DNA of 12,783 nucleotides from Fibrobacteres bacterium CG2_30_45_31 (GTDB lineage Bacteria > Fibrobacterota > Fibrobacteria > Fibrobacterales > Fibrobacteraceae). Every line of letters begins with the position of its first letter. Position 1 is the stretch's first letter. The notes beneath the pieces are model-generated. The model ran no database searches, had not been told where the DNA came from, and was given only the letters and a program-made list of their open reading frames with translations. Positions 11,550 through 12,783 of this stretch are shown here, piece by piece. The position numbers and the translations under genes are program-made. Location of the stretch: assembly GCA_001873075.1 (NCBI GenBank), contig MNYL01000112.1, forward strand, positions 1 through 12,783. The letters run 5' to 3'.

Positions 11550-12783
11550 ATGGCTGAATACAAAATGTTAAAAGCCGAAGAAGCGACAGTAACGCTTCCC
11601 GATGGTCGTACCGTCCGTTTAGAAACGGGTCGTATGGCCAAACAGGCTTCTGGATCCGCTATCATTCAGATGGGCGATGCTTTATTGCTTGCGACTGTCT
11701 GTTTTGGACCTGAAAAAGAAGGGGATTTTTTCCCTCTCACAGTGGAATATCGTGAAAAGGCTTATGCTGCGGGTCGCCTCCCCGGTGGTTACAACAAGCG
11801 TGAAGGGGGTCGTCCGTCCGATGATGAAACTCTCATTGCTCGGGTGATTGACCGTCCGATTCGTCCGATGTTTCCTGAAAACTTCAAACGTGAAGTCCAG
11901 GTCATCGTTCAGGTTCTTTCCGCCGATAAGAATTACGCTCCCGATGTTCTCGGCGTCAGCGCCGCTTCTTTGGCGATTGGTCTTTCTGAATTGCCTTTCG
12001 AAGAACAAGTCGCTTGCGTTCGCGTTGCCGTTATTGATGGCAAGACGATTGTGAATCCTAGCTATGAAGAAGTGGCTATTGCGGATTTGGATCTTATGAT
12101 TGCGGGTACCGCGGCTTCCGTCTGCATGGTGGAAGGCGGCGCCTATGAAGTCTCTGAAGAACTCATGATTGAGGCGATTCTCGCGGGTCATGAGGCTATT
12201 AAGCTTCTTTGTAAGGCCCAACAGCAGTTGGTGGATCGTTGTTCCAAACCGAAAATGGTTCTCGCTCCGAAGAATGTGGGCGAAGCTCATGAAACCTTGG
12301 TGAAGACAATTAAAGAAGTCATCTTTGATGAACTTTATGCGACGCTTCACACACCGATGGTCAAGAGTCAGCACTATCCGGCGATGGCCGCTCTCGAAGA
12401 GAAAGCCCTTGCGGATGCTCGTGTGACGGCGATTGTCGGTGAAGATGAACAGCTTCATGCAGATGCCAAGGAAATTTTCCACGATCTCGAACGCCACACC
12501 ATGCGCGAAATGATTCTCAACGAAGGGACTCGTATTGATGGTCGTAAGACCACCGAAGTACGTCCGATTGAAATTCAACTCGGTGTGCTCCCTCGCGCTC
12601 ATGGTTCTGCGCTTTTCCAGCGCGGTGAAACCCAAGGTCTCGTGATTTGCACTCTCGGCACTAAATCCGACGAGCAACGTTACGAAAATCTTCAGGGTGA
12701 CGGCACCAAGAACTACATGCTTCATTATAACTTCCCGCCGTTCTGTGTCGGTGAGTGCAAGAAGCTTGGTCTTTCCCGCCGTG
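11550..12783 (+). CDS. pnp: Polyribonucleotide nucleotidyltransferase (PNPase), N-terminal 411 codons (3' cut by window)
   Basis: This is a 3'-to-5' phosphorolytic exoribonuclease, a trimer that degrades mRNA using inorganic phosphate and partners with the degradosome in many bacteria. The frame is open from ATG 11550 (AGGAGAA at 11541-11547) to the window end. The first RNase PH-like domain shows FFPLTVEYREKAYAAG, KREGGRPSDDE and IDRPIRPMFP (about residues 60-110), and it continues to about 210. An all-helical linker domain follows (about 240-325). The second, catalytic RNase PH domain starts near R328 with RIDGRKTTEVRPI and includes LPRAHGSALFQRGETQ, the RNA/phosphate-binding segment. The sequence ends just before the expected catalytic GRREIGHG region; the KH and S1 domains lie outside. 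It is co-transcribed with rpsO. In enterobacteria the rpsO-pnp transcript is cut by RNase III, but I see no obvious long stem in the 11-base gap here. Confidence 0.97.
   Translation, partial: MAEYKMLKAEEATVTLPDGRTVRLETGRMAKQASGSAIIQMGDALLLATVCFGPEKEGDFFPLTVEYREKAYAAGRLPGGYNKREGGRPSDDETLIARVIDRPIRPMFPENFKREVQVIVQVLSADKNYAPDVLGVSAASLAIGLSELPFEEQVACVRVAVIDGKTIVNPSYEEVAIADLDLMIAGTAASVCMVEGGAYEVSEELMIEAILAGHEAIKLLCKAQQQLVDRCSKPKMVLAPKNVGEAHETLVKTIKEVIFDELYATLHTPMVKSQHYPAMAALEEKALADARVTAIVGEDEQLHADAKEIFHDLERHTMREMILNEGTRIDGRKTTEVRPIEIQLGVLPRAHGSALFQRGETQGLVICTLGTKSDEQRYENLQGDGTKNYMLHYNFPPFCVGECKKLGLSRR

Noticed and set aside
11682..12725. 347-codon open frame on the minus strand
   Set aside because: It is the antisense shadow of pnp, whose plus-strand frame has the full PNPase motifs. 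The minus frame has no ribosome-binding site or family signature.
1..12783. CRISPR array or tandem repeats
   Set aside because: I saw no regularly spaced direct repeats and no cas-like genes on either strand.

Overview
The window looks like chromosomal DNA of a Gram-negative, fibre-degrading bacterium, most plausibly Fibrobacterota (Fibrobacter-like). I infer this from an outer-membrane beta-barrel protein, a large secreted multidomain cellulase/arabinofuranosidase-type glycoside hydrolase, a hexameric-type citrate synthase and the style of the rpsO-pnp pair. No single gene proves the phylum.

Layout. 1-703: the 3' part of a zinc/manganese ABC transporter binding protein, followed by a permease gene cut down to 45 codons. 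778-1878: an exported beta-barrel protein, followed by an imperfect hairpin and a rho-independent terminator. 1879-4020: an accessory stretch with the C-terminal remnant of an IS200/IS605-type TnpA transposase, a strong promoter flanked by two GGTACC-centred palindromes, a MarR-type regulator with a Cys-rich head and His-rich tail, and a SAM-dependent methyltransferase directly behind it. 4021-4187 (minus): a complete tRNA-Ala(CGC) unit with promoter and terminator. 4194-4511 (minus): a small exported-protein reading frame with ATC where its ATG should be. 4587-7571: promoter, a 958-residue glycoside hydrolase and a perfect-palindrome terminator shared with the convergent gltA. 7583-10194 (minus): aminotransferase and citrate synthase, probably one operon. 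10241-11066 (minus): an unrecognised polytopic membrane protein with its terminator. 11266-12783 (plus): rpsO and the start of pnp, cut by the window edge.

How the genes fit together. The flanks are housekeeping: translation/RNA turnover (rpsO-pnp), TCA-cycle entry and transamination (gltA plus aminotransferase), and tRNA-Ala. The glycoside hydrolase serves extracellular polysaccharide degradation. The most interesting part is the MarR-methyltransferase cassette. It has its own promoter and a candidate operator pair spaced about four helical turns apart, and it sits beside transposase debris. It reads as a laterally acquired, self-regulated sensor-enzyme pair whose signal and substrate are unknown. 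Nearby gene decay (truncated permease, start-less exported ORF, transposase remnant) suggests this side of the window has been rearranged.
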